A DNA stretch of 64,000 bases from Glandiceps talaboti (GCF_964340395.1 NC_135570.1:5328322-5392321), one strand, 5' to 3'. Numbered from the stretch's first letter, positions 40,642-52,925 are shown. The notes: generated by a model from the sequence alone, not told the origin. A program made the numbers and translations.

Positions 40642-40896
40642 TACCTTCAGTAAGCCCTGATCTTACTACTACTACCACTACTATCAACAGTCATTTACAA
40701 GTACCTGAACATAGCCAACAAACCACTACTAAATCCGAAGTAACAAAACTAATCAAGGAAATAGATTCACGTCCACCACATCCGCCATCTCGTCATAACG
40801 GTCCTGACATCAAGTCAATGGCTGCCTCTCCTCCACCACATCGTAAAAAAGTGAAAACGACCCTGACAATAAGACCCAGATCCAATAGTTTTGATG
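40642..40896 (+). CDS. Exon 4: Thr-rich start, Pro/basic end with KVKTTLTI motif
   Basis: The acceptor is TTTTCTCCTTCTAG at 40628-40641 and the donor is GATG|GTTTGT. The exon is phase 1-1 and 255 bases (85 codons). It opens VPSVSPDLTTTTTT, passes a short charged helix-like stretch (KSEVTKLIKEIDSRPP), then reaches SPPPHRKKVKTTLTIRPRS near the end. The KVKTT.x(2) block recurs as KVKTTIIMQP in the next exon, only 171 bases of intron away. Together they suggest an ancestral exon duplication or a repeated binding motif. Confidence 0.87.
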
Positions 40897-41067
40897 GTTT
40901 GTAGTTTCTTTGCTCCTGTAATTTTATTTTGCATTTTTAATGAATGTTCTCTTAATTTTTATCCTGCCATAGCCTAGATGTGTTGATTGCTGCATGCATG
41001 GAGCTATAGTCAATATACGGAAACAACTTCAGATACATTAATATTTCCTTCTTTTTTTCAAATCCAG

Positions 41068-41268
41068 GAACAACAGGGCGGTCATTGCAGCCAGTCAGCT
41101 TCAAGCCTGTATCAAAAGATGACAACCTAAGAACTTTAACCTCCCCACCCCCAGCCATCCCCCCACCTCCAGAAGGTGGTGAATACACCCCAGTCTTTTC
41201 CCAACTGCCCAGAAAAGTGAAAACAACAATTATCATGCAACCAGAAGCCAACAAGCCTAAAAGAAGGG
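41068..41268 (+). CDS. Exon 5: proline-rich, second KVKTT motif
   Basis: The acceptor is TTTTTTTCAAATCCAG at 41052-41067 and the donor is AGGG|GTAATG. The exon is phase 1-1 and 201 bases (67 codons). The protein runs from GTTGRSLQPVSFKPVSKDD through a Pro cluster (SPPPAIPPPPEGG) to LPRKVKTTIIMQPEANKPKRR. The PPPPE cluster could bind an SH3, WW or EVH1 domain (inference). The order Pro-rich, then KVKTT, then a basic tail mirrors exon 4. Confidence 0.87.
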
Positions 41269-43830
41269 GTAATGATGAAGTTCATGATGATAAACTAATC
41301 AATGCATGATGTATTTCAGTACCCACTACTAACAATAAGATATTTGCTTTCTTCTTTTTTTGAACAGCGCCATCAAGTGTCCACAGACCTTTTCTTATGA
41401 ACAGTGCCCTCTTGTGGTGATGTAGAGAAGTGTGTTTTAGATATTTATTACGATATTATACAAAAATATGAACGAAAAGTGAATGGTCTCAACAAAACCC
41501 AGCTCAAAAGTTTATGAAGTCATTAATTCAATGAAAAAAAACTACAATCTTGATAAATTGTACATTTACGGTGACGTAATAATATATATGACTTTTGTAC
41601 CCAGATGTGTTTTAGCTTTATAAAATTCCTTGAGAGTTTGTTCATGCGGAATGTACATCATTTATTATTACATTAATTGCATCAATGTGCGGACTGTTTT
41701 ACCAATGGAATATATTCAGACCCATTGTACTACAGCCTATCAGGGTTTTGTAGAGACTTCCCAACTGTCCAAATAAAGTAGAACTTGTCCTTCCTCTTTG
41801 ATGGGTCATTCCAATATCATTAGGGAAGATCAGAGACTAGACTGAGGGGTCAAGTCCATGTGATACTTGATATAGTCAGTAGCTTGAACAGAATGACCTT
41901 TGACCCACCTATAATGAGTTCCTTACAAATCTTAATTTGTTCCATCTTCAATGGCCCATAAAATTGCTACTGAAGACGATCTTGGTAATCACAGAAATTG
42001 CACACATTTTTTATTCTGGGTAACTTGATCGGTATCCAGTGGAATGTGACGGTGATTTCAAACCCATAAAGTGTTGGTCATTCAATGTTTATAGCTTCCA
42101 GATCATGTCCTTAAGCAGTACTTAAGTGTTGTATTGGTTTTGATCTCGTTCTCTTGTGTTTGGCTGACAGTTGGAACTCAAACAGAGGTATAGTAACAAC
42201 AGCAAAATATTTGGTTTTGTTCTGAAAGTCTTTACAATGTGAATGTAAAAGATTACAGATTAGTTTTGATGTGTTGTTGTTATTTTTAGCTTGAATTTCA
42301 TGTTCCACAGTACTGAAGTATCTCCCCTTATTTCTGTTGAAGCCTTTGTTTAGTAATATCCACTGGGTTTGGCAAAATTATTGCACCTTCTTGACCAGAC
42401 CATATATGGTATGGGTTGAAAATTTAGGTCTTGAATTTGTATTTGTTTGTTGAGTTAGGCAACATTTTGGTATGTATTGTTTGAAAATTTGGTCGTTCTT
42501 TGTTTGTATCTATTGAGTTAGGCAAAATATGGCATCATGACTTGATACATGTTGAGTAACTAGTAAAATGTTGATAAGAATCTTGTGGACAAATGGTACG
42601 TAATGTAGTTTGAAACCTGTTATACATGCAGATGGTGAATTTGGGCAAAATTTTGTTTTCTTTTAAGAAGTCATGCACTTGCCCTAAACAAAATGAAGAC
42701 ATGTTGTGATAAGGCAATTATATCTCTCTGACATTGACATGTTTTCATTGTTAGTGGATTACATGTATTTATAACTCAATTTTCTGAAAAAGGATGTCGT
42801 GAGGTGTGCAAAGAACAAAAATTGTGGTGCAAAATATCTCTACTACTGATATATTATTGTTATGACTTGTAAACAGCTCACAAAAACTGATGCCACAAGA
42901 TGTACGCAGAACAAAAAAAGTGTGTAATAACTAACGATATCCAGGGTAAGGCATGATGTTTGTTTTATGTCGATGTTCAGTCACCATTAGTATGCATGGA
43001 GCATTCTCCGCAATCAATTACATGTGATGTGACAGATAACTAATTTACTAATTAACAACGTGTACATTTCTTGTCAAAGACAGGAGACAGGGAGAACACG
43101 AAGAGGAATGATCTTACAAACTAACATACAAATCACCTGGATAAATAATAATAAGAATATAATGCACATTTTTTTGTACAATCTCACATTGTATGATTGC
43201 ATAATTATTACCCTTATCAACAGACCTATAACAAGATTCCTACCCATACTGCCTCATTTCCTTGAGGAGCATGCACTCCTTGCATCATTTATAAGTGCAT
43301 AGGATTAAATCCTAAAGCAGCCGCTGTCCTAACAGGTCCCCATTGATGCAGCTCGGTTGACTTTGGTATTATGATGGTTCAAATCGTGTCGAAAGACGAA
43401 AAAACAAAAGAGTCAAAGCACAGCAGACAACTTGCACATTCTGAACCAATAACCACTCTAACCATGCAACCATCATGACTGCCATACCTAATTAACTGCA
43501 TGGATTTGTTACAGGTGTCGAAGTCCTTGAGATGAAAATACACAATAACATGTGATAGTCATCAATCATGTCTGCCGTAGTAATTACCATAGTACAGTTA
43601 TTTTAATATTAACAGCATGGAAATTGATTTTCAGGAATGCTGTCATTAGTATTATTATTGGAGTGATGATATGAAATGATAGATTGAAATATTTATTTTG
43701 ATGGTACTTTTTAAGCTTTTTCTGTTACGAATGCTTTGAATCAGACTCAAGTAATATTTTGCTTACTTTTATCATGGGCAATGAAAGCAATAGACTCTAC
43801 AATATATAATCTGTATACATGTATATCAAT

Positions 43831-43900
43831 AGAATAGAATAGAATAGAGTAGAATAGAATAGAATAGAATAGAATAGAATAGGATAGAATAGAATAGAAT
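43831..43900 (+). repeat. (AGAAT)14 microsatellite
   Basis: Fourteen pentamers with two substituted units (AGAGT, AGGAT). Confidence 0.95.
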
Positions 43901-44242
43901 CTTTATTGCATCACTATATTTCTTCATTGGACTTTCTGCAATAAGTGTTTGGTGCTAAAACAAACTAGTGAAAATATGAACTAGAGTAATAGTTAACAAA
44001 ATAATCTGAATATGTGGATTTAGATTATAAACTTTGAATATATTGAGTGGAATGAATAGATAATCTCGTCTGTAAGTGGCTGCATCATCGCAGTGTCGAT
44101 TGAAAACTGAATTCATAAATTAATGTCAGAATAGAGTGATGTTGAAATAATAATGTTATTTAGGTTATTGCATAATTATCTAAATTGATATTGGAATTGC
44201 TATCAGCAGCTTATATAATTAAGCAATTACTGTATAAAGCAT

Positions 44243-44374
44243 AATGTAACAATTACTGTGTAAAGATTAATAGATAATGTAACAATTACTGTGTAAAGAT
44301 TAATAGATAATGTAACAATTACTGTGTAAAGATTAATAGATAATGTAACAATTACTGTGTAAAGATTAATATAT
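44243..44374 (+). repeat. Tandem array, four 33-base units
   Basis: Units beginning AATGTAACAATTACTGTGTA with exact 33-base spacing (44243, 44276, 44309, 44342). They are nearly identical, with a partial unit upstream. Confidence 0.92.
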
Positions 44375-44828
44375 AATTGACCAAATTGCTATCTGTAGAT
44401 TATTTCGATCCCATGCTGCATGTAGCATGTACATGATCTCAATGTTGATGTTGAATGCAGTTATGTTCAGAGCCTTGTTAATTTTCATTGTACTAATAGT
44501 AAAACCATAAGACTGTGAATACCCTACAGTATAATGTCTATTCAGTTGAGATCATTGAAGTTTCTGAGTACATTTCAAGATGTGCGAAATGATAACTTCA
44601 GTCATCTGCAATAACTGAGTACTAAAAATGGCTATAAACGTCAGACCAAGTTTTATGTTATTCTAAAAGTATGCTTCATGGACTTCAAAATACATTAAAA
44701 CTAGTAATCTTTATTTGTATTCTGTAAATGGTCATTTGAGTGACATTCCTCCGACTCTGTATGCTATGACGTACTTCGCATATTATGGGATGTAAATGGT
44801 GTGCTTCAAATTCAGTTTACTTTAAGAT

Positions 44829-44879
44829 GTTATTCCCCCAAATTTTTCTGCGTTCAGCCAAGGAAAATATGAGTGCCAT
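44829..44879 (+). mobile_element. MITE-like fragment (family A)
   Basis: Left end only: TTATTCCCCCAAATTTTTCT and TTCAGCCAAGGAAAATATGA. Confidence 0.55.
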
Positions 44880-46542
44880 AATTCACATATGAATTACATA
44901 TATTGAAGCTAAACTTTTTGCACCTGCGGTTACTCAACATCTCCAGCAAATTTTAATCATTCTGTCACATCCAGTGAGATATTGGTGAAAGACGAATGAT
45001 TTGTTTGAAGCATGTGAGTTTCTCAATCTGAAGTGGACGAAGAGAACTTGTATATGAACTGCGGTTGTCCAAATTAACTATGGCATTGAGCAAGCATGCA
45101 ATTGATATAATGCTAACTGTATTACTTACAACAACCTGGCACTGCCAGATAGTTTTACACTTTGCAGTATTTTATCTGATAAGAAATAATGTTAAGTAAG
45201 TAAGAAGTGATGTTTTTGGGTACACACAGTCACAGCTATATAACTAGAGTAACCTTGAAAAGAAAGTGGTATTTAATTGTGGGCTGTATTAACTACAGGA
45301 CGAATCTGTCAGTTTTATTTGAAGTGTGCCCTCTTGTGACCACTCTGGTTATTACAAGAAGTCATCTACTAAATGAATTCCTGTGTAATGAAAGCAGTTG
45401 GAATTGTTTGAGGGACATTAAAATCTGATCATTAAAGTCTTGTTAAAGAAATTGCCATGTAGTGGTCAGGGTATAGAATTTCTAGTGATGTACCACTATT
45501 CTAAATATAAATCATTCCAGCTGTGTGAATAATTTGAACGTAGAGTAAACGTAATCAGGAAATATTTGATATAGATATTGTGGTGTTGACATGAAAAATG
45601 TAGTTTCGGAAGAAAACCTTGTTAGCTTTTCATTTGTTTTGTATCTACAATTATTCTTTCCACGAGTTTAGAAGAAAAAATATAAACATTGATGTGATGT
45701 TTATAAATATTTGTAATCTATTTAAAAAATATAGTTGAAATGTTTTAAACGTCAAAGATTAAGAAATATAAAAAACATGTATTTTTTTCTTTGTACCCAA
45801 ACTGTAAGTGAGAGAAAGTTTTGTCTCAATATTGCCAAAATGAATATTTGTGTCAGAGAGTATACAACAGATGCAGACAGGATTATCATTGTGTAGATCT
45901 GGAGTATAGATTCTGAGATAGTTTCTTCAAGTGATCATTTCCTCTGCTTAGACAAACATATTTGATACTGATGAAATAGGAATAGTTTTAACTCCATAGC
46001 AACATGCATGACCTGATAGGTCAAAGTTTAGAGGTCACAATGTCACCTTGCATGTACCCCGAAGCACTACCTTATTAACAAGGCATGTCATGGAGAAATT
46101 CAATCTCCTATTAAAACGGTAGGATGTCTGGTAAAATGCCAATAATAAATATTTGAATCGGGTCACAGCATTTGGAACATTTCTGTAAGTGAAAAACAAC
46201 AGAGGCAACACGACTATGACGTTGAAGGATGCCTAGATTAGTAAGGTTAGAGGGTTTTCTTTCTGTAGAGAGCTACTCTTGTAACGGCAGGTCTAAATTT
46301 TGATGAGCTAAGTTTTATTTCCTAATAATGTTAATGGTTCATGTATAGCAGTCGTAGTACTTTTCCAGATGTAAACTGAATCTAGTTTAAGAGTTTGAAG
46401 ACTTTTGACATTTTCAAACTGGTTGGAGAAAGAAGTAAGTGATATGTAGAGATTTAGAAGTTATGGATGACAAGATCAACAGTTGTGTTTAGTATGTTTG
46501 TAACTTTGTCAGTCAATGGTGGTTTAATTTTTGTTCACACAG

Positions 46543-46617
46543 ACCCAGGTGCCTTCAGCCCACCAGTTACACCAAGTTCACATCCAGAGATACGGTCACC
46601 CAGCAGCCCAAGGAAAG
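46543..46617 (+). CDS. Exon 6: short Ser/Pro-rich exon (25 codons)
   Basis: The acceptor is TTTTTGTTCACACAG at 46528-46542 and the donor is GAAAG|GTAAGA, close to the consensus. The exon is phase 1-1 and 75 bases. It encodes DPGAFSPPVTPSSHPE followed by IRSPSSPRK. Four Ser-Pro or Thr-Pro dipeptides suggest proline-directed phosphorylation (inference). Its small size, matching phase and composition fit a cassette exon of this gene. Confidence 0.75.
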
Positions 46618-47852
46618 GTAAGATTACAACCAATGCATTCCTATTTTGTTTATTTACTTACACATAAGTGTAAGACTTCACCAAGGCAGAATGTTGCTAG
46701 GATTGAAAATATCAACACATACTTTAAAAAAACCCAGTGATTTCTTAATGGTGGTCTTTCACTAGATGAGATGTTAGGTACAATGGAAATAATGTTACTC
46801 TTAGTGTGGCCAAAATATTTACTCACATATGCCTTCAGATTTTTATTGAAGATCTTTGATGTTCAGATGTCCAATACATAAAATATGGTCTTGTTTAAAT
46901 TACTGTCAAAGATTCATTTAAAAAATTTCTCAAATTATTGTACTTACTTGAATTTACCTTCATGTACCCGTAGGTGTAGATAAGATAATTATGTTTACTT
47001 TTCACTTATAAAATTTATTATATTGAGTATTAAAATTCATAATTGTGGTTACATGTGCAATGTATTCCAGTTCCTTGATTAGTTTCGGCCTGTATGAATA
47101 TCAGACATGTACTTTATTATTTCATGTGAAACGATTCAAAATTAAAAAATGAATGAGGATAACTTTGCAAGTTGTCCATAGTGACTTTTAAATTGTTGTA
47201 AAAGTGTTGATTTATCAATGAAGGTAATACATCTGACTTGGAACTGTGAAAATTGTAAACAAGATACATGTAATACAGTACTACTACATACACCATAGTG
47301 CTACTGTACTGGGTTATGTACATGACACTGATACTCAAGCTTACTGTGTACATGTCATGTTCAAAACTTTATGACAAGTTTACTTTCATTTGGTGATATG
47401 ATACTGTAAGCCATATGACACATTATACATGTATCGTATTTGAATTATGAATATGAGATATCATATCTGTCTCTTGCATTCTGCAAACTGGTAATGCATG
47501 AAAGAAATTGGCGTGTAAATATTTTCTTCTGTACTTCAGGTTTTTGCAAAGGCCAAAGTAAGGTTGAAATTACAGGCCTCCTCGTTGCAAGGTGATCTGT
47601 AATGTTGAAAGTACAGCAGATACTCCAAGCTGCTTGCAAATGTATTATTAGACTTGATATGTAAACTTTGTATATAGTATATCAGTAGTTCTACCACATG
47701 TAAGCCAAGTTGAAAGTGTTCAAACTAAAGATATAGGATTTACACCCTGCTTGTCCTACATCACAACATGGAGTCTGCGTTGCTGAAAATATTAGCCAGA
47801 TGTTCTTTTTTGGATTTTTTTTCCCTTAGATTATACATATGCACATATAATT

Positions 47853-47998
47853 AAATTTTTCTCAAAATTTTTCTTTATTCAGCTGAAATTGTGGATAATA
47901 CTACTGACCTAAAGGTTTAGTCATGACTTGTAGTGACATGGCCTCTCGGATCACATGTATTTTCCTCGGCTGAACAAATAAAAATATTGCAGAATAAT
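47853..47998 (+). mobile_element. MITE-like element (family A)
   Basis: The right arm is well kept (TTTTCCTCGGCTGAACAAAT, AAAAATATTGCAGAATAAT). The left arm (TTTTTCTTTATTCAGCTGAA) is diverged. Confidence 0.6.
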
Positions 47999-48479
47999 AT
48001 CTTAATTATTATCAATTATTTGGTGGAGTTCAGTATCTAATCTATAAAAGAAATACAATATTGTTATCTCTACCTAAGAAATTACAGGACTAAAAGTTTT
48101 GAAAAACCTTCACAACTTCAAATTTTTTATGGATGTAAAAGGTTACACATGTAGTAGATCAGATTGCATTTGCATTGCTACTTTTAGAATAGTCACATTG
48201 TGTACAGTTATATACCGGTAGTTAGTCATAGTAATGGATTACTGTGTCTACATAATATAGCGTTTGTTGATGGAAACATTCATCCCCTAAGCTAATAGAT
48301 TCGGTATGATTGCTAATCCAAGTGAAACATGATAAGAATATGTATATAGGGTTTATTATGACACCCTATCATAACCTTTTTGAAATGCAATGCTGAGAGT
48401 GAAAAGTACTGTACAGACTACATTCCTATGTGTGTGATGACAGCTCTATCAGGCGTAGCTGTGTTTAGTTGAATATTTT

Positions 48480-48800
48480 GTATAGATTCCATCAAGAATT
48501 CAAAATGTCATGGTATTTTTTTAAATCTGTTATTTAAGAACTGGTGAAATAGTTAATTTTCACTATGTTTTGTTGATTGTTTATACAGATTTCATCAAGA
48601 ATATATTTTAAAATTCTTGATATTCTAAAAAAAAAATTTTTATTTAGGAACTGGAGAAATAGTTAATTTCTACTTTGTTTGGTTGGATTTTTTAATGCAT
48701 CAGCTTTCTTCAAGAATTCAGTTTAAACTTCTTGATATTTACAAAAAGCTATTTAGGAACAGGTGAAATTGTTAATTACCTCTGTAAATCAACAATTTCA
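48480..48800 (+). repeat. Diverged tandem repeat, three 100-115 base units
   Basis: GATTTCATCAAGAAT, TTCTTGATATT, ATTTAGGAACTGGTGAAATA and GTTAATTTCTACTTTGTTT recur near 48487, 48589 and 48706. Confidence 0.65.
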
Positions 48801-49919
48801 GGAATGTGTGTAGGTCAGTTATATGATTATACCCGGTGTAATGTTTTATGAGAGGGTATACAGTCAGTCAGTCAGTTTTGAGGCAATGATGGAGAACAGT
48901 GGTGTTTTAGACGCAGCCATTAGTAGACACTGTATTCATTCAGATAGGCAATAATGTATAGATAACACCAGAAGTGTATGTAAAGTAGGAAAAATGATAA
49001 AACAAATTGTTCAAGTATTCAGATTTCAGCAAATAGTACATATTATGGTCCGGCATCCTCCTGCCCGGATGGTCAGTTCCATGTGGAACCATTCTTGCTA
49101 TCTAGAACATACAGCATCTCTCTGCTTTGTCTACTAGCATCTCCTTTCTATGAAGTGCTTCAGTGCTGTGTATTATGTCTGTTGCTTCCTATGGAATGAG
49201 GGAATCACCCAGGAATAAATTTCTGAGGATTATTTCAAATATATAATTTTGGATGAATATATTAAGATAGATTTTGTCCTAACCTTGAATTTTATCATGT
49301 GCCTTATTGTATCGTATGTAGTGTAAAATTTGTAATATAACAGACATAGATATGTAGTAATGTATCCCGTGAAGATCAGCTTTATTTTGATATGAGACAA
49401 AGATTAACATAAAACTGGGAATTTTCATATTCTTAATTTATATAATACTAAAAATTAGACAGAAAAGTTAGTGAGCGATTAGATTATGGCTAGAATTTTG
49501 AAAACAAGTTGGTATGTATGTTGTGGTATAGTCGTTATGTTGCCTGGTGTGACTTAGACCAAAGTTGCATTTCCTGAAAGCTTCTGTGTTGTATCGGAAT
49601 GGCTGATATTTCCCAACTACATGTTGTGCATTCCTTGGGTAAATGGTATCTTGGTGTTAATCCTTGCACCTTCCTTCCCTGTGTTTATTCCATGCTTTGC
49701 TAAATACACTGGTAATTTCCGTTAGAGTTATTCCTTGCTATACACCGCAGTATGTATCACCTGTAATTATATCACCAACCCTATGTCAGAATTGGTAGTT
49801 TTTGAAGATCCAACAATACACAGTGTCCATACAGATTTTGCAATATTAAAAAAGCATATGATTTGTTTTGTTCCCATAGTAAAGTGGCAACAGAATCTAC
49901 TATACAGAATTCAGTGTAC

Positions 49920-50215
49920 TGTCTATAGCCAATTTGTCATGCCACTGACACACACAGTAATTTCTTGTTATGCACCAAAACTTGGAGTACCTCAATCCCT
50001 TATTGTGTGGTGACCAGCTTGTCCTCTTCAGCCAATGTGATGCTCCACTGATGCACAGATATTCCTTGTTAGTAATGTTACACACCGAAATTTGGTGTTC
50101 TTCAATGTCTTTATTATGTTGGTGGCCAGTTTACATTGTAACTTGACACACCACTGACACACAGCAATTTCTTGTAATGCACCAAAATTTGGTGTTCCTG
50201 GATTCCGTACTGTAT
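49920..50215 (+). repeat. Tandem repeat, three units of about 103 bases
   Basis: CCACTGACACACAGCAATTT, CTTGTAATGCACCAAAATTT and GGTGTTCCTCAAT recur near 49942, 50047 and 50151. Confidence 0.7.
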
Positions 50216-50491
50216 CGTGAATTACAACAATTATACCCAATTTTTAGCCGTTTGACTGACAACATTTTTAAAAATCAAATTAACAGAGGATCCTCTGTCA
50301 AAGAATATCTGCAGGGAATATTCAAAGCATTCAAACTTTTTGTATATAAGTTAGCTGTACAACATTAATCATTTAAGATTTTAATAGTATGTGACACTGT
50401 GTATTGCCAGTCTAACTTTGCTATCCCGTGGACTGGTAAAACCTTCTCCAATTTATCTACCCTGTGTGTGGCATGTCATGTTCCATTACAG

Positions 50492-50578
50492 GCATAGCAA
50501 ATGGAAGCCCTACAAGGATCAAAGGGGAAGTCCTGTTTGAACTACGAAGGAAACAGCATGCATTGTGGGACAAACGAG
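50492..50578 (+). CDS. Exon 7: basic KGEVLFELRRKQ motif, synaptopodin-like
   Basis: The acceptor is CATGTTCCATTACAG at 50477-50491 and the donor is CGAG|GTAGTC. The exon is phase 1-1 and 87 bases (29 codons). It encodes ANGSPTRIKGEVLFELRR then KQHALWDKR. Unlike the other exons it is low in Pro and looks helical and amphipathic. The pattern G, two residues, Leu/Met-Phe, two residues, then Arg-Arg resembles the repeated KG..LF.KRR motifs that I recall from vertebrate synaptopodin-2. That is a memory-based resemblance and not an alignment. A plain basic helix is the alternative. Confidence 0.72.
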
Positions 50579-51224
50579 GTAGTCCTCTGATTGGTTCATA
50601 TGCAGTTTTTGTTTCCTCTATATATATGTCTGGTTCATACGTCTAACACTGTGTGTGTGTGTGGTTCATACGTCTAACACTGTTTGCTTCCTGTATTTGT
50701 TCATTGTGGCTATTAATACACTATCACAATGCACATTGTCTGGCATGTTATTCTTTGATTTGAGTCAACTAGTTTCAGCTTCTATGATGTTTTTGTTGCG
50801 GACAAAACAGATGCAAAATCTAAACTTGATATCGCAACAGCAAATAAAGTTGTTTCCCGTATTTTTGATAAGATATATTTTTTTATTGTAAATACTACTG
50901 AAATGTATTGACAGGATGTTCTTATAATTTGTATGTTACTTTAATAACCTAATGATAACAAGATTAGACTGTGGTGAGATTAGAAAATTAAAATAATAGT
51001 TGAGAAGCAGATGGGATTGGCACATTTATATACCAAGACATGGACTGCTCAAAGCAATCCAATTTAATTGTACACTTTGACACTCAACAACAACTAGAAG
51101 CTGACCATCACCTATGTATACTCGATGACAATTTGAACTTGGCCAGTATCTGCATGTGTACATCGCTATCATGAACAGCAACTTCAATTCGACCAATAGC
51201 GACTTGATTATGACTAAAAACAGC

Positions 51225-51296
51225 TTGAATATACCATATTCTGGTTACCCACAGTGCAGTTTGAATATACCATATTCTGGTTACCCACAGTGCAGT
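51225..51296 (+). repeat. Perfect tandem duplication, 2 x 36 bases
   Basis: Two identical units starting TTGAATATACCATATTCTGG and ending CACAGTGCAGT. No difference between them, so very recent or an assembly artefact. Confidence 0.95.
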
Positions 51297-51689
51297 CATT
51301 TCTGTACATTCATAAGAGGATGGACCCACTTGAGGAATAATTAGGGCTAAAATCACGTGGCAGTACAGAAACCAGTCAACTAAATATGGCTAAAACAACT
51401 CTTGAGTTCTTACAAATGATGTAATCTGAAACATGGCCCCTCTTTCACATAGAGGGCCTTTGTCTGAAAGAAAGTTGGTAGCATGTTTTCACTGGTTGAT
51501 ACTACAACCAACTCTTGCAGAGAAACACTTGGAAATCATAATGGTGATTTTTTTCAAAGGAAGCTACTTAATGGCCATAGCCCTCATTTCCAGTGCAAAG
51601 TTTCTTGTGAACAGCACTCCTAGTGGGCAAACTATATAATCATTTGTCTTTCTGATAAATTGAATATGGCATAACAAAAACTTTGATAA

Positions 51690-51779
51690 GTCTGTAAGGT
51701 ATGCCGTGACGGGGTGCCCTCACACATTGGGTGAATAGAGGTCGGTGAGGGCGGATCGACTCGACATATCTTACAGTCT
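51690..51779. mobile_element. Small fold-back element (family B), copy 2
   Basis: AGTCTGTAAGGTATGCCGTG at the left and CGACATATCTTACAGTCT at the right are inverted partners. GTGCCCTCACACATTGG and GGTGAGGGC lie inside. Confidence 0.65.
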
Positions 51780-52106
51780 ACAGCTTCTATCAGTAGTTCT
51801 TGAAAAACATCTGAAACCAACTTGAAAATCTTCTTGAATGCAACTGAAAATTGATTTCAATGAACAAGAAACAATTGGAATTTGACCATGATGTAATTTG
51901 GTGGGCATGTTTCAATTTGATAAGTACATGTACTTATTTCAATATTACTGACAGCAACTTCAATTTAAGTAACACACTTTCTTGAAGTTGACCAACAACA
52001 CATTTGATCTCTACCAGCAAATTAAAGTACATGACCAATACTTATTTGATGTAGACTGACACATGGACATTAAAAAAATGACATTGCCTGACATCCTGTG
52101 TTTCAG

Positions 52107-52304
52107 ATTTGGTAGATGAGTGTGCTGCAGTTGCCAAAATCAATCCTGCAGCGATACCACAAAACACATACCAAGACCCTACCTCACCATCATCGTTTCA
52201 GCCAACATCACCATCACTGCTGAGAATGAATGACAGTGGGGATGCTGGACTCTCCTATCAATCAACTGTGCCAAAGTTGACTGCGGCACCTAAACCAAAA
52301 CCAG
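52107..52304 (+). CDS. Exon 8: Ser/Pro/Thr-rich linker (66 codons)
   Basis: The acceptor is ATCCTGTGTTTCAG at 52093-52106 and the donor is CCAG|GTATGT. The exon is phase 1-1 and 198 bases. It starts DLVDECAAVAKINPAAI, a short hydrophobic stretch with one Cys. It continues with repeated TSPSS and PTSPSLL phrases and ends KLTAAPKPKP. The SP/TP dipeptides and the Lys-Pro tail match its neighbours. A fold-back repeat lies directly downstream at about 52337. Confidence 0.84.
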
Positions 52305-52336
52305 GTATGTGTCGTGTAAGTCTGTTTAAAAAAAAG

Positions 52337-52420
52337 TAGGGCGCCCTCATGCATCGACCAACCCGTTTCATGAAAGATCAAGGTTGTTGAGGATGGAACA
52401 ACATGACATATCTTAATGTC
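52337..52420. mobile_element. Small fold-back element (family B), copy 3
   Basis: AGGGCGCCCTCATGCATCGA to ACATGACATATCTTAATGTC, lacking the extreme left end. It lies 33 bases downstream of the exon 8 donor. Confidence 0.55.
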
Positions 52421-52898
52421 TAGTGTCATCTATGATCAGAAAGATGGTGCCATCGTATCAGATCTAATTTACAGGACTTCGACTCAAATACTGAAACAAT
52501 GAAGGTACTCCCTGGACACACCAGTTTCCTCCTGCACTAACACTGAACCCATGAGGAATGGCCCTCACTTTAATGCTTGAGAGACGAATGTTGTCTGCAT
52601 AAAGAACTATCCAGTGTAACTAAAGATAATGATCATTATTCTTAAGACATTACAATTTGATTAGCTCAGTTTTAATTGTTGTATTAATAGTTTTTATTCT
52701 ATGACAGTTTGTATTTGCAAACCACTCAGGAATGAAAAAGCATAGAAACTCGGTTTATTTTAAGCCAAAGTAGTGTTTGTTGTTGAACTTCAGGGACATG
52801 TAGTAATATAGATGGAATAATGCCAACAATGCATAAAAGGGCCATGTATATACTAATCCCTACCCCTTCTTTCAATTTCAACAACTTATGTGTTTCAG

Positions 52899-52925
52899 GG
52901 GAGGGTATGGTACTTGATCACCATG
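52899..52925 (+). CDS. Exon 9: 27-base microexon
   Basis: A 27-base segment lies between TTATGTGTTTCAG (52886-52898) and a consensus donor CATG|GTAAGT. It enters and leaves in phase 1 and adds nine residues, GEGMVLDHH, without disturbing the frame. Both splice sites are strong and the phase matches the flanking exons, so chance is less likely. Nine-residue microexons are often tissue-regulated in muscle and neural cytoskeletal genes. No expression evidence is available here. Confidence 0.62.

Larger units (their letters stand above)
41269..46542 (+). other. Intron 5 (5274 bases)
   Basis: The longest intron between confirmed exons. It carries (AGAAT)n at 43831, a 33-base tandem array at 44243 and a truncated family-A MITE at 44829. 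No exon was found. Confidence 0.7.
46618..50491 (+). other. Intron 6 (3874 bases)
   Basis: It holds a family-A MITE (47853), a three-copy repeat at 48480-48800 and a 103-base tandem repeat at 49920-50215. No exon is seen. Confidence 0.7.
50579..52106 (+). other. Intron 7 (1528 bases)
   Basis: It contains the 36-base duplication at 51225 and a family-B fold-back element at 51690. No exon is supported. Confidence 0.7.

Noticed and set aside
43296-43400. B-box-like GGTTCAAATCG in a possible tRNA or SINE
   Set aside because: No clear A box or shared body with the SINE-like copies; too little to call.
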